Shown one piece after another: positions 1-11,057 of a DNA stretch of 64,000 nt (position 1 is its first letter; each line of letters opens with the position of its first letter). The notes below the pieces were generated by a model. It had not been told where the DNA came from, did not search any database, and saw only the letters and a list, made by a program, of their open reading frames with translations. The position numbers and the translations under genes are program-made. This DNA is from Eustoma russellianum (lineage: Eukaryota; Streptophyta; Magnoliopsida; Gentianales; Gentianaceae). The stretch spans positions 6,438,877 through 6,502,876 of the forward strand of contig AP025074.1 in assembly GCA_036186865.1 (NCBI GenBank). The letters are read 5' to 3'.

Positions 1-1293
1 TTATCATATCTCTTATGTATTTGGCTTGATTGATATGTATACCACTTGATGTTTGTTTTATTTGCAAGCCTAAGAAATAGTTTAATTCACCAACCATAGA
101 CATTTCAAACTCAGACTTCATACAATCTTCAAAGTCTTTTACTAAGTTAGGATTAGTTGAACCAAAGATTATGTCATCTACATATATTTGTATTACAAGC
201 AAATCTTTGTCTTTCTTTTTCAAGAATAAGGTACTATCTATGGTTCCTCTTTGAAAGTTGTTACTTAGTAAAAAGTTGGCAAATCTTTCATACCATGCAC
301 GGGGGGCTTGTTTCAAACCATATAAGGCTTTCTTAAGTTTATATACATGATTAGGGTTCTTTGGATCTTCAAAGCCTGGTGGTTGTTTAACAAAAACTTC
401 TTCTTGGATATAGCCATTTAAGAATGCACTCTTAACATCCATTTGGAATAGTTTGATGTTATTATAACATGCAAAAGCTAATAAGAGGCGTATGGATTCT
501 AATCTTGCTACGGGGGCAAATGTTTCATCGTAATCAATACCCTCTTCTTGATTATATCCTTGAGCTACAAGTCTTGCTTTATTTCTTACTACAACCCCTT
601 GTTCATTACAGAATTTGATTAATTCACTATTTTTAAACTCACCACCTCTATCACTCCTTATCTTAATAACATGTGATTCATGTTCATTTTCAAGTTGTCT
701 AATTAAATTAGCTATAGATGATGCACTTTCATCTTTTGAAGCAAGAAACAATGTCCAAGTATATCTTGAGAAATCATCAACTATTACACATACATAATAA
801 CTTCCACCTAAGCTTCTTGTTCTACATGGACCAAATAAGTCTATATGCAAGAGTTCTAGTATTCTTGATGTTGTGACCTCGGTTTTAGGCTTAAGGGATT
901 CTCTAACATGTTTGCCTTTGATACAAGATTCACATAGTTGAAAATCATTCAAGTTAAGTTTAGGCAATCCTTTAACAAGACTTTTAGCGTGTAGTTTTTC
1001 TAAGGTTGATATACCAATGTGTCCTAAACGTCTATGCCAAAGATTGGGATTAGATTCATGTGAAACAAGACATTTTGTGTTACTACTTAGCATATCATCC
1101 ATGTTAAGCACATATATGTTTCCTTCACGTTTTCCTTTTAACACAACTTGATTGTTTTTATCCATTATCTTACAAGAAGTGGAGGAGAAGAGAACATTCA
1201 AGTTGTTGTCACATAGTTGAGAAACACTTAAAAGCTCAAAGGTTAAGTTACTTACAAGTAGGACGTTTTTGATCTCAAACTTGTTTGGATCAC
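1..1293 (-). pseudogene. Copia A, pol fragment (RT to pre-integrase)
   Basis: Minus-strand Ty1/Copia pol, read from higher to lower coordinates. From 1293 down it encodes the pre-integrase region (zinc-binding HHCC segment), the first part of the integrase core, and then, after an internal deletion at about 605-610, the N-terminal half of the reverse transcriptase, which runs off the left edge. It is almost identical to the Copia B pol at 7753-10866. Compared with Copia B, 951 bp are missing (B residues about 268-584), including the integrase catalytic Glu and the start of RT. The junction lies at a shared TTCATT and keeps the frame. The fragment ends at 1293 because G1 inserted here; the pol start resumes at 20729. 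It cannot make a working integrase or RT. Confidence 0.93.
1289..1293. repeat. Target-site duplication of Gypsy G1, left copy (atcac)
   Basis: The five bases atcac directly before the G1 LTR are repeated directly after its other LTR at 20729-20733. In uninterrupted Copia B and C the same site occurs once, in the pol segment ggatcaccaacc. Confidence 0.95.
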
Positions 1294-2740
1294 TGATACG
1301 AATATGGTTCGTATATTGATGTTGTCCCGATCTTTCTTCACTCTCCAAACGTCCTTCAAGTCTTGAATGTGATGGACAATGGTGCCAAGCAACCACCTTC
1401 CTTCAAGCCTCCAAAATCGTTTGGTTAGGTGTGTTTGAATCCGCTCAATCCAACACGTCGTTCCGTATCCTTGGATTGTGGATCACCAACAAGGAACACA
1501 CAATCCTTAATTGGGTCTAGCCTTGATTTAGATATGTGTAAACCAAAGGAAAAACACAAACTTTTATTCAAGAAAACTCAAGAACAAAAGATAACATAAA
1601 ACACTAGGGTTTTTAGTTCAATGATGAAAAATAGTCTAACTACTCAAAGAAAGGCTAAGTGATCTATTTATATGATTACAAGTCTTGTGAAACTCCTTCA
1701 CAAAAAACGGCTAGGGTTTCTTGGATGCTCCCCTTTGGCGCCTCCTTCCTTTGATGTGCACAAATCTGAATTTTGTTAATTTTGGTAAGTTCCCTTCTCT
1801 TGGCAAATCCTCAATTATTGTCTCAATCATCAATTATTGCATTATTACCATCCTTCTAGACTTGCCTTGTGCCTCCTTTGACTTCCTTGAAAACGCCAAT
1901 TGCCTTCCTTTTGCCAATGATTTAATTTTGGTAACTTCCTTTTTCTTGGCAAATCCCTAAAATCTCGTACTGGAATTACACCCTGTCGGTTACTGGCTTC
2001 TACCCGCTTCTACACGCCGAATTAGGGTTTGCACTCTTCAGCAAAGTTGTAGCTCATGAAATTCCCTTGAATTTGGGCTTTTGAATCACCTCATTTGGAC
2101 TCTTCTTGACAGAGATACGGGCCTCCAAAGATTAGGTATCCATCCAGTGATCTTCAGTACTTTCCATTCTGGACTCCCAACTTGCACCTGATTTCGGTCC
2201 ATCTTGCAGCCCGAATTAGCAAAAGTGTAAAACATAAAAATCATCACAAATTGAGTTATCTGAAACCTCCAAGTGGTTTGAACCCATTTGGATCAGTACT
2301 CCAACCTAGGCGTCCAAAATACCGACTGGTGTCTAGCTGCCTTCCTGAAAAATAGGGACTCTCCAAGCCCTCCTTTCCAAAGCTCAAGATGTTTGATCCA
2401 AGACTTGTAACACCTACAAAACACACTCATACACCAAACATAAGTATTCTAAACAAACTTTAAAATAAGCAAACGAAAAGACAACTAAAAGCCACAGAAA
2501 CGGCACCAACAAGCGGACTGATTATCATTGGATAATCAGTTCTTAAGCTCAACAATGAGCACCCATTTAGGAGGAACATCCATTGGTTCATCTTGCACAT
2601 GTTTGGTTAGAAAAGAGCCAACATCAAAACCAAGTTGAAAACCATTAATTCTCTTGGTTTGGCTCCTTGTCAACGGCCCCTTATGGTTAAGGGCACCTTG
2701 TGCAAGCTCCTCATTAGGGGGCTGCTCCTCAGCCTCATCA
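1294..2740 (-). repeat. Gypsy G1 3' LTR
   Basis: On the plus strand it starts TGATACG and ends CATCA, so in element orientation it begins TGATGAGG and ends CGTATCA (TG...CA). It is 1447 bp, the same length as the partner at 19282-20728. Its U3 start holds the last 68 codons of pol (2536-2740). A TATA-like ATATAAATAG on the minus strand lies near 1663-1673, the likely promoter. Confidence 0.93.
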
Positions 2741-2756
2741 ATCCCCCCCTCCTCAA
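2741..2756 (-). promoter_or_regulatory. Gypsy G1 polypurine tract
   Basis: Purine-rich on the minus strand (GAGGAGGGGGGGAT) directly against the 3' LTR, the expected primer for plus-strand DNA synthesis. It lies inside the pol frame, where it encodes Glu-Glu-Gly-Gly-Ile. Confidence 0.85.
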
Positions 2757-5109
2757 AAGGATTCGCCCTCGAATCATCAAGATAAAAATGCTCAAAAGGG
2801 GAAAGATCACTTACATTGAAGGTGTTGGAAACTGAACCATACCTGTCCGGAGGAAGATCAAGCACATAAGCATTTGGACCAACCTTTTGGATGACCTTAA
2901 AAGGTCCATCTCCTCTAGGCATGAGCTTGGACTTCCTCTCCTTTGGAAACCGTTCCTTCCTTAAATGCAACCAAACAAGATCTCCAGGATAAAACACAAC
3001 ATCTTTTCTATGCTTGTTAGCTTGTTTGGCATACTGTTTATTCTTTCGTTCAAGTTGGAGTTTAACCTTTTCATGCAACTTTTTGATCATTTCAGCTCGT
3101 TGTTTACCATCCATGCTAGTACGCTCATCAATTGGAATAGGCAACAAATCAAGTGGGGAATGGGGTAGAAAACCATAGACAACTTCAAAAGGAGAATACA
3201 AAGACCCACTATGAACGGCCCTATTGTAAGCAAACTCAATATGTGGTAAACATTCTTCCCAATTTTTCAGATTGCTTTGGATTAAAGCACGCAACATTTG
3301 TGACAAGGTCCGATTTACTACCTCAGTTTGGCCATCTGTTTGTGGATGTGCAGTAGTAGAAAACAAAAGCTTAGTTCCCAACTTGTTCCAAAGCACACGC
3401 CAAAAATGACTCAAGAATTTACTGTCCCTATCACTAACAATTGTTTTAGGCATGCCATGCAATCGAACAACTTCTTTAAAGAACAAATTTGCAATGTAAG
3501 AAGCATCATCTACTTTGTGACAAGCAATAAAGTGTGCCATCTTAGAGAATCTGTCTACCACAACAAAGACACTATCCCTACCACCTTTTGATCTAGGTAA
3601 GCCAAGAACAAAGTCCATAGAAATGTCCTCCCAAGGTGCACTAGGTACGTCCAAGGGTGTGTACAAACCATGAGGTTGTGTTTTGGACTTAGCCTGCCTA
3701 CAAGTGATGCAACTACTACAAACCTTTGCAACATCTGATTTCATGTGAGGCCAAAAGAAATGTTCCTTTAAAGTTTCTAAAGTTTTAAAAACTCCAAAGT
3801 GTCCCATTAAACCGCCCCCATGTGCTTCCTTAACCAACAACTCTCGCATTGATCCCTTAGGAATGCATAATCGTTTCTCCTTAAACAAATAGCCATCATG
3901 CAAATAAAATTTACCAAAAGGAGAATCAACACATGCATCATAAATGGAAGCAAAATCAGAATCATCCTTATACAATTCCTTAACAAATTCAAAGCCAAGC
4001 AAGTGTGAAGACAACTTAGTAATCAAAGTATACCTTCTAGACAAAGCATCAGCAACTATGTTATCTTTTCCTTGCTTATACTTAATGACATAAGGAAATT
4101 GCTCAATAAACTCAACCCACTTTGCATGCCTCTTATTCAGTTTTCCTTGACTTTTAAGGTACTTCAAACTTTCATGATCAGTATGAATGACAAACTCTTT
4201 GGGTTGCAAGTAGTGTTGCCAAGTTTGTAAGGACCTTACCAAAGCATACAACTCCTTATCATAAGTAGGATAGTTCAATGCAGCACCTTTCAACTTTTCA
4301 CTAAAATAAGCAATAGGATGCTTACCTTGGGTTAGAACAGCTCCAATTCCCACGCCACTTGCATCACACTCTATCTCAAATGTATCATCAAAGTTGGGCA
4401 ACTTCAAGATAGGTGCTGTAGTGAGACGTCTTTTAAGCTCATCAAACGCCCTTTGTTGGGCGTCCCCCCAATGGAATCCAACCTCTTTCTTGACGATCTC
4501 ATTCAATGGTGCGGCTACGGTTGAAAAGTCTTTGACAAACCGCCTATAAAATCCTGCCAAACCATGAAAGCTCCTCACTTCTCCCACACTCTTTGGTGTA
4601 GGCCATTCAAGGATGGATTTCACCTTGTCTTGATCCATTTCAATCCCTGCAGAACTGATTACAAAACCAAGAAAAACAACTTTGTCCAAACAAAAAGAAC
4701 ATTTCTTAAAGTTAGCATAAAGTTTTTCTTTCCTTAGCTTTTCAAAAACAGCTCTTATGTGATCTAAATGCTCTTCTAAGGTCTTAGAATAGATCAAGAT
4801 GTCATCAAAATAAACCACAACAAACTTCCCAATAAAAGCTCTCAAAACTTCATTCATTAGTCTCATGAAAGTACTAGGTGCATTAGTTAACCCAAAAGGC
4901 ATAACTAACCATTCATACAATCCAAATTTAGTTTTAAAAGCTGTTTTCCATTCATCACCCTCTCTTATCCTCACTTGAAAATAACCACTTTTCAAATCAA
5001 TTTTCGTATACCATTGCGAACCATGCAACATATCAAGCATATCATCAAGTCTAGGAATGGGATACCTATACTTTACAGTGATTTTGTTGATGGCCCTACA
5101 ATCTGTACA

Positions 5110-5114
5110 CATCC
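5110..5114. repeat. Target-site duplication of Copia B, left copy (catcc)
   Basis: catcc directly before the Copia B LTR, repeated at 15729-15733 after the other LTR. Copia integrases make 5-bp duplications. Confidence 0.96.
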
Positions 5115-7509
5115 TGTTGGACCTGTATAGCACCACTAGAGGGGGGGGTGAATAGTGGATTAGCGGAAATTACACTATAATTACCTTCAAAAACTTGTTT
5201 GAAGACCCCTTTGCCTCTTTAGTCTCAGATTCTGAAATTTCCAGAAACAGTTCACCGTTTTGAGTGCTTCAGTTGAACCACTTATACACCTGTGCAAGCT
5301 CTCAAACTTGGCAGAGATCAAGTTTAGTATGTTTATAGTGTGTCATAAAAAATTCAGCCAATTCTAAGCAAGTTAGCACGTTCAAATAAGCAAGAAAAGT
5401 AAAGTGTGCAATTCTGGCAGTTTCAGGCAGAATGTTTGCTAAACTTCAAACGATAATATCTCAAAATCTACCCGTGCTATTTTGATGAATCTTATGTCAA
5501 ATTAAACCTCAAGATGTCTAGTTTAATTTGATATAAGGCTCACTCCAAGATTCAAAGGATAGCCTGTTCAAATTGCACAAGTTTGCACACTGGTCAGAAT
5601 TGTTCACAGAATGTAGCAACAATTTTGTGAAGACGATTTGACTGAGCTAAACTCCTCAGAATTTAGTGATTCTTGCGGCTACTGAAAGCTAACACATTGA
5701 AGTATAACATATCCAAAATTCATGCAATTCTAAGACTGTTTGCTTGATCAATTATGCGTGCCAAGTTAGTGTAACTTTCAGCCAGAAAACAGTAAGTGCA
5801 GGAAATAAGTAAAGAACACAAGGAATTATCCTGGTTCGGTCAATGTGACCTACTCCAGTCCCAAGAGACACCTTCTCTTGGATTTCACTAAACACCAAAC
5901 ACCAAAGTCACCTTACAAAGCCAAAGGAAGAAGCTTTTCACCAACTTCTTCAAGTGACTACACCAAAACAGCAACTAGTTTCACCTTTGCACCTTTTCAC
6001 CTTTTGATCACCTCTAAGGAGTAAGCTTTATACACCAGCTTCTCCTTCACAAATATGTCGTATGAAAGGTGTTGAAATGACAAGAATTGAAGAACTATAC
6101 AATCATAAAGCTTGCTACAAATGTGTTCTTCAATACAGAAGAGAAGAAGAGAAGAATGAAGACAAAGAGCTGATTTGTCTTGAATGCTTTTGTTGCCTTC
6201 GTTGGATACCTTTTGCTCTTCACCTTGGGAGCTATTTATAGCCAAAAGATCACCCCAAAGGCTCCACAAAGTAGCCGTTGAAATGAGATAGAATGGAGAT
6301 AAAATCAGCACCTTTTTAGCTACCATTTGACTTTCAAGATAAATCTGAAATTTTTGTTACTTTGAAATAGTCTTCCACCTGAATATTTATCTCATTATGA
6401 ACGTTGGAGATGAGGTGGAAATAGCTCCATTTGAACGTTGGAAAACCAGCTCCAATAAGCAATGTACATGTGTAAATATCTTGCCATGTATGCGTGTGTT
6501 TTTGAACAGATTTTTGCCCTTCTTTTTGAATGCCAAAATGACGTTGAAAGAGGTTGAAAAAGGCTCCACATGAACGTTTGGATGAACGTTGGTATGACCT
6601 AAAAAATAGGCATTGGATAATAACTAGAAATCAGCCACATCTTTTAATTTGAATAAGTCTTCAATTCTTTATCATATATGGCCGTTGGTATGTGCTAAGA
6701 GATAGAGATCAGCCAAGTCTTTTTTGAATAAGTCTTCAACATTTTGAACCACATAGCCGTTGCATATTTGCTAAAATATAGAGAGAATTCAGCTAGCCTT
6801 TGAACTTGACTTGGTCTTCAACTTTTGAATATATGTAGCCGTTTGAATATAAGAGATTTTTGCTCCAATCTTTGAACAAAATATAGCCGTTTGCTTTGAG
6901 AGAATTTTGCTCCATATTTCAACAAAATAGCCCTTATATAGGTCAATAAGCTTCCCACCGGGTCAACTCAGTTTTAACCCGTGCCAAGCATGCTCTTCCT
7001 CAGCCAATTAGATTCTAAATTGAATAAGGATCAAGTGGGCTTTTGAATGACTCAATTTGGAGTTCATTTGCTCAAGATATGAACCAAAACCTGCAATAGA
7101 ACACTAAACCGAACAATTTGCCTTATATTGTAAGTCATGTGACTTCAAGGCTTGGTTAGTTCATATAATAAACATGTATTGACATATATATCATCCAAGA
7201 TCAGTTTGAACATGTCTTGATTAAGATATGTGATTGAATTGGCCAAGTTCAATCTCATGATCTTAATCAAACTTGTTCAATCTTGATTCATTCAAGCAAT
7301 TTCACATTTAGCTCATAAGTTCATAAGTTCATGTCTTGCACAATCAATTTCATATGTAAACGTTACACATATATATATATCACATATGCATTTTCTAATC
7401 ACAACAATTACACATACGCACACATATACATTTTGCACAACAATTACAACAATTACACATATGCACACATATACATTTTGCAATCACTCAAACATAATAT
7501 ATCACAACA
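5115..7509 (-). repeat. Copia B 3' LTR
   Basis: 2395 bp, with plus-strand ends TGTTGGACC and ACAACA. In element orientation it is TGTTG...CAACA, with 5-bp inverted ends. A TATA box (CTATAAATAG on the minus strand) is at 6232-6241. Five AACGGCTA/AACGGCCA motifs lie upstream of it at 6272-6891. A segment at about 5817-5872 containing GGAGTAGG and CCGAACCAGG resembles the conserved R/U5 block of many plant Copia LTRs. Short frames inside it (for example 5997-6326) look like chance ORFs. Confidence 0.95.
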
Positions 7510-7735
7510 ATCTCCCCCTTTTGATGATTTGCAAAATTACCCCACATATGTGTATATTAAGCATTTAAATCAAGTGTGCATCTAAATCAAGTGTAATCTG
7601 TGTAATCAAGTAAGCATCTAAATCAAGTGTAAGCTGCTCCCCCTTAATGTGTTATCTCCCCCTTAACGGGATATCTATCTTCCCCTTAACATGATATATA
7701 TACACATTTATTTCTCCCCCTTAATTTTGTAAATT
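7510..7735 (-). promoter_or_regulatory. Copia B polypurine tract and PPT-like array
   Basis: The LTR-adjacent tract reads AAAAGGGGGAGAT on the minus strand (7510-7522). Four more AAGGGGGAG-like or AAGGGGAAG-like tracts follow before pol, near 7625, 7655, 7680 and 7714. The first is the expected plus-strand primer; the others could be secondary priming sites or simply repeats. Confidence 0.75.
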
Positions 7736-7752
7736 ATGCAAAAGACTGTTAT

Positions 7753-10700
7753 TCAGGTGTAAGCAATTAATCCAAGTCTTGCACGTAAAGTCTCAAAGAT
7801 AGCTTGATTAAGGGGTTTAGTGAATATATCAGCTACTTGTTGATCAGTTCTAACATGTTCAATGTGTATATGTCCAAGATTAACATGATCACGGAGAAAA
7901 TGATAACGTACTTCTATATGCTTTGCCTTAGAGTGTAGTACAGGGTTTTTAGACAAATTTATAGCACTTGTACTATCACAATAGATGGGGATATTATTTA
8001 CTTGTATTTCAAAGTCTGAAAGTTGTTGTTTAATCCATAATAGTTGAGTACAACATAGACTTAAAGCCATATATTCTGCTTCAGTAGTAGAAAGTGCAAC
8101 ACTAGATTGTTTCTTTGAAAACCAAGATATTAGTGAGTTTCCTAGGAATTGACATGTTCCACTAGTGCTCTTTCTATCTACTCTACATCCACCATAATCT
8201 GCATCTGAATATGCATGTAGACTTAGACTAGATTGTCTATCATACCATAAGCCTAATGTTGGTGTATGTTGAAGATATCTAAATATTCTTTTTACAGCTT
8301 TAAAGTGTGACAACTTAGGCATACTTTGAAATCTTGCACACATACATACTGCAAACATAATATCAGGTCTACTAGCAGTTAGATATAGCAATGAACCGAT
8401 CATAGACCTATATAGTTTTTCATCAAATGCAACACCATTTTCATCTTTGTCTAATTTTGTTGAAGTACACATTGGTGTTGGAGATGGTTTCAAGTTTTCA
8501 AAGTTGAATTTCTTTATCATATCTCTTATGTATTTGGGTTGATTGATATGTATACCATTTGATGTTTGTTTTATTTGCAAGCCTAAGAAGTAATTTAATT
8601 CACCAACCATGGACATTTCAAACTCAGACTTCATACAATCTTCAAAGTCTTTTACTAAGTTAGGATTAGTTGAACCAAAGATTATGTCATCTACATATAT
8701 TTGTATTACAAGCAAATCTTTGTCTTTCTTTTTCAAGAATAAGGTACTATCTATGGTTCCTCTTTGAAAGTTGTTACTTAGTAAAAAGTTGGCAAATCTT
8801 TCATACCATGCACGGGGGGCTTGTTTCAAACCATACAAGGCTTTCTTAAGTTTATATACATGATCAGGGTTCTTTGGATCTTCAAAGCCTGGTGGTTGTT
8901 TAACAAAAACTTCTTCTTGGATATAGCCATTTAAGAATGCACTCTTAACATCCATTTGGAATAATTTGATGTCATTATAACATGCAAAAGCTAATAAGAG
9001 GCGTATGGATTCTAATCTTGCTACAGGGGCAAATGTTTCATCGTAATCAATACCCTCTTCTTGATTATATCCTTGAGCTACAAGTCTTGCTTTATTTCTT
9101 ACTACAACCCCTTGTTCATTCATTTTGTTCCTAAACACCCATTTAGTTCCAATGATTGATTTATCCTCGGGTTTAGGTACTAAATCCCACACATTGTTTC
9201 TTTCAAATTGATTTAACTCTTCATGCATTGCATCTATCCAATATGCATCGTTTAAGGCATCATTCACATTCTTAGGTTCAATTTGGGATATAAGTGCATG
9301 CCATTGATCATATTCATTAGGATCTATTTGCCTACGTGTTCTAACCCCTTGATTTACATCTCCTATGATAAGTTCTTGAGGATGCTTTTGTTTATCTCTT
9401 ATTTGCCACCAATTACTTGGTTGTGCATCTTCAATAGGTTCATGATGTTCAATAGGTTGGTTAGGCACATTTTCTTCATTATGTTCTTGTGTAGGGGGAG
9501 TTTGAACTTCATGCATTTCAAGAGTTTGATTTGGTGTTTCAACTTGTTCATTTGTAGGTGGTAGGATAAGTTCATCTTCATCATGAAGTATTTGATCATT
9601 TGGTACATAGATTTCATGTTGATTACTTGTTTGGAGATATGCATTTTCATTGAACTTCACATGTATAGATTCAACTATCTTTCTTGTTTGTGCATTATAA
9701 CATCTATATGCTTTAGAGTTCATTGAATATCCCACAAATATATGTTCATCAGACTTAGGATCAAACTTATCTAAGTTATCTATTGTGTTCAATACAAAGC
9801 ATTTACAACCAAAGACTCTTAAATAGTTTACTTTTGGGAGTCGTCCATTTAAGATTTCAAATGGTGTTTTGTTCAATTTATTTCTTATTGATAGTCTGTT
9901 GATCATATAACTTGATGTGTTTACTGCTTCAGCCCATAAGAATTTAGGTACTTTGTTTTCTACCATCATTGTTCTTGCTACTTCTTGAATAGTCCTATTC
10001 TTTCTTTCAACTACACCATTAAGTTGAGGAGTTCTTGGTGGGGAGAATTCATGTTTTATACCTTTTTCATTACAGAATTTGATTAATTCACTATTTTTAA
10101 ACTCACCACCTCTATCACTCCTTATCTTAATAACATGTGATTCATGTTCATTCTCAAGTAGTCTAATTAGATTAGCTATAGATGATGCACTTTCATCTTT
10201 TGAAGCAAGAAACAATGTCCAAGTATATCTTGAGAAATCATCAACTATTACACATACATAATAACTTCCACCTAAGCTTCTTGTTCTACATGGACCAAAT
10301 AAGTCTATATGCAAGAGTTCTAGTATTCTAGATGTTGTGAACTCAGTTTTAGGCTTAAGGGATTCTCTAACATGTTTGCCTTTGATACAAGATTCACATA
10401 GTTGAAAATCATTCAAGTTAAGTTTAGGCAATCCTTTAACAAGACTTTTAGCGTGTAGTTTTTCTAAGGTTGATATACCAATATGTCCTAAACGTCTATG
10501 CCAAAGATTGGGATCAGATTCATATGAAACAAGACATTTTGTGTTACTACTTAGCATATCATCCATGTTAAGCACATATATGTTTCCTTCACGTTTCCCT
10601 TTTAACACAACTTGATTGTTTTTATCCATTATCTTACAAGAGGTGGAGGAAAAGAGAACATTCAAGTTGTTGTCACATAGTTGAGAAACACTTAAAAGCT

Positions 10701-10965
10701 CAAAGGTTAAGTTACTTACAAGTAGGACGTTTTTGATCTCAAACTTGTTTGGATCACCAACCTTGCCTTTGCCAATTATTTGGCCTTGGTTGTTGTCTCC
10801 AAAGGTAACTTTGCCACCTTTTGCAATGTTCTTAAGTGTGCTAAACAAATTTTTGTTGCCCGTCATATGTCTTGAGCAACCACTATCAACTATCCAATTG
10901 GTTTTGTTCTTTTCATCTTCTTTGTTGTTATACCCAGCAACTTGTCTTTCTTTGATGTTATGTAC
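7753..10965 (-). CDS. Copia B pol: protease end, integrase, RT, RNase H
   Basis: Polyprotein that processes Gag, copies the RNA and integrates the cDNA. Counting from the Met at 10866: pre-integrase zinc finger with H123, H128, C157, C160; integrase core D188 (HIDLFGP), D251 (RSDRGGEF) and E287 (NGVVERKNR), 35 residues after D251 as in DD35E; RT about 556-800 with YVDD at 724-727; RNase H with SDADYGG and STTEAEY near the end. The protease motif WIVDSGCSRH lies just upstream of that Met, so the real product starts earlier, at least to 10965, next to an in-frame TAG at 10966-10968. How pol is expressed is unclear: it is in a different frame from gag, and a candidate intron would join them. It is intact, unlike the copies in A and C. 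Confidence 0.95.
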   Translation of the reverse strand, partial: VHNIKERQVAGYNNKEDEKNKTNWIVDSGCSRHMTGNKNLFSTLKNIAKGGKVTFGDNNQGQIIGKGKVGDPNKFEIKNVLLVSNLTFELLSVSQLCDNNLNVLFSSTSCKIMDKNNQVVLKGKREGNIYVLNMDDMLSSNTKCLVSYESDPNLWHRRLGHIGISTLEKLHAKSLVKGLPKLNLNDFQLCESCIKGKHVRESLKPKTEFTTSRILELLHIDLFGPCRTRSLGGSYYVCVIVDDFSRYTWTLFLASKDESASSIANLIRLLENEHESHVIKIRSDRGGEFKNSELIKFCNEKGIKHEFSPPRTPQLNGVVERKNRTIQEVARTMMVENKVPKFLWAEAVNTSSYMINRLSIRNKLNKTPFEILNGRLPKVNYLRVFGCKCFVLNTIDNLDKFDPKSDEHIFVGYSMNSKAYRCYNAQTRKIVESIHVKFNENAYLQTSNQHEIYVPNDQILHDEDELILPPTNEQVETPNQTLEMHEVQTPPTQEHNEENVPNQPIEHHEPIEDAQPSNWWQIRDKQKHPQELIIGDVNQGVRTRRQIDPNEYDQWHALISQIEPKNVNDALNDAYWIDAMHEELNQFERNNVWDLVPKPEDKSIIGTKWVFRNKMNEQGVVVRNKARLVAQGYNQEEGIDYDETFAPVARLESIRLLLAFACYNDIKLFQMDVKSAFLNGYIQEEVFVKQPPGFEDPKNPDHVYKLKKALYGLKQAPRAWYERFANFLLSNNFQRGTIDSTLFLKKKDKDLLVIQIYVDDIIFGSTNPNLVKDFEDCMKSEFEMSMVGELNYFLGLQIKQTSNGIHINQPKYIRDMIKKFNFENLKPSPTPMCTSTKLDKDENGVAFDEKLYRSMIGSLLYLTASRPDIMFAVCMCARFQSMPKLSHFKAVKRIFRYLQHTPTLGLWYDRQSSLSLHAYSDADYGGCRVDRKSTSGTCQFLGNSLISWFSKKQSSVALSTTEAEYMALSLCCTQLLWIKQQLSDFEIQVNNIPIYCDSTSAINLSKNPVLHSKAKHIEVRYHFLRDHVNLGHIHIEHVRTDQQVADIFTKPLNQAIFETLRARLGLIAYT

Positions 10966-11057
10966 CTACAAATGTAAATAACAACTTAGGTACCCTTTGA
11001 TTTTGGGTCCTTTCAAGGTTAGACAAGTTAAGTTCATGTTAGTGTACCTTTAGGTAC
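10966..11057 (-). other. Candidate 92-nt intron joining gag to pol (Copia B)
   Basis: On the minus strand the segment begins GTACCT directly after a Trp codon near the gag end and ends TTTGTAG directly before a pol-frame Val codon. It is U-rich before the AG and contains CTAAC twice, as in plant introns. Removing it is phase 0 and brings gag into the pol frame without a stop. It also removes the gag stop at 11034-11036 and the pol-frame TAG at 10966-10968. Unspliced RNA would give Gag alone. The same 92-nt segment is at 20942-21033 (Copia A) and 39657-39748 (Copia C). Inferred from sequence only. Confidence 0.5.

Larger units (their letters stand above)
2536..5114 (-). pseudogene. Gypsy G1 pol, C-terminal part (RT, RNase H, integrase)
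   Basis: The C-terminal part of the G1 polyprotein, about 858 codons, open to the stop. Visible in order: RT from the CRAINK motif with catalytic YFDD; RNase H starting at ECDASG; an integrase HHCC zinc finger (HFGVFKTLE region, then CSSCITC); a DDE core with SMDFVLGLP, VSDRDSKF and QTDGQTEVVNR; then a GPFKV-type C-terminal domain. There is no chromodomain. The last 68 residues lie in the LTR and carry a GPLTRSQTKRI motif resembling the short C-terminal motif of CRM integrases. Copia B at 5115 separates it from the Gag-PR half at 15729-18122. The frame agrees across that junction once one TSD copy is discounted, so the gene was intact until Copia B arrived. Confidence 0.93.

Noticed and set aside
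1721..1960. 79-codon frame in the G1 LTR (repeated at 19709-19948)
   Set aside because: Plus-strand chance frame within the minus-strand LTR; identical in both copies only because the LTRs are.
5997..6326. 109-codon frame in the Copia B LTR (repeated at 14216-14545)
   Set aside because: Lies across the LTR promoter and leader, is not kept open in the other LTRs of the family, and resembles no domain.
7385..7509. Spaced repeats near LTR ends (CACATATGCACACATATACATTT units) as a CRISPR-like array
   Set aside because: Two or three adjacent low-complexity copies in a eukaryotic LTR; no unique spacers.
7510..7752. Env-like third ORF expected for some SIRE elements
   Set aside because: Only about 240 bp lie between pol and the LTR, with no frame.
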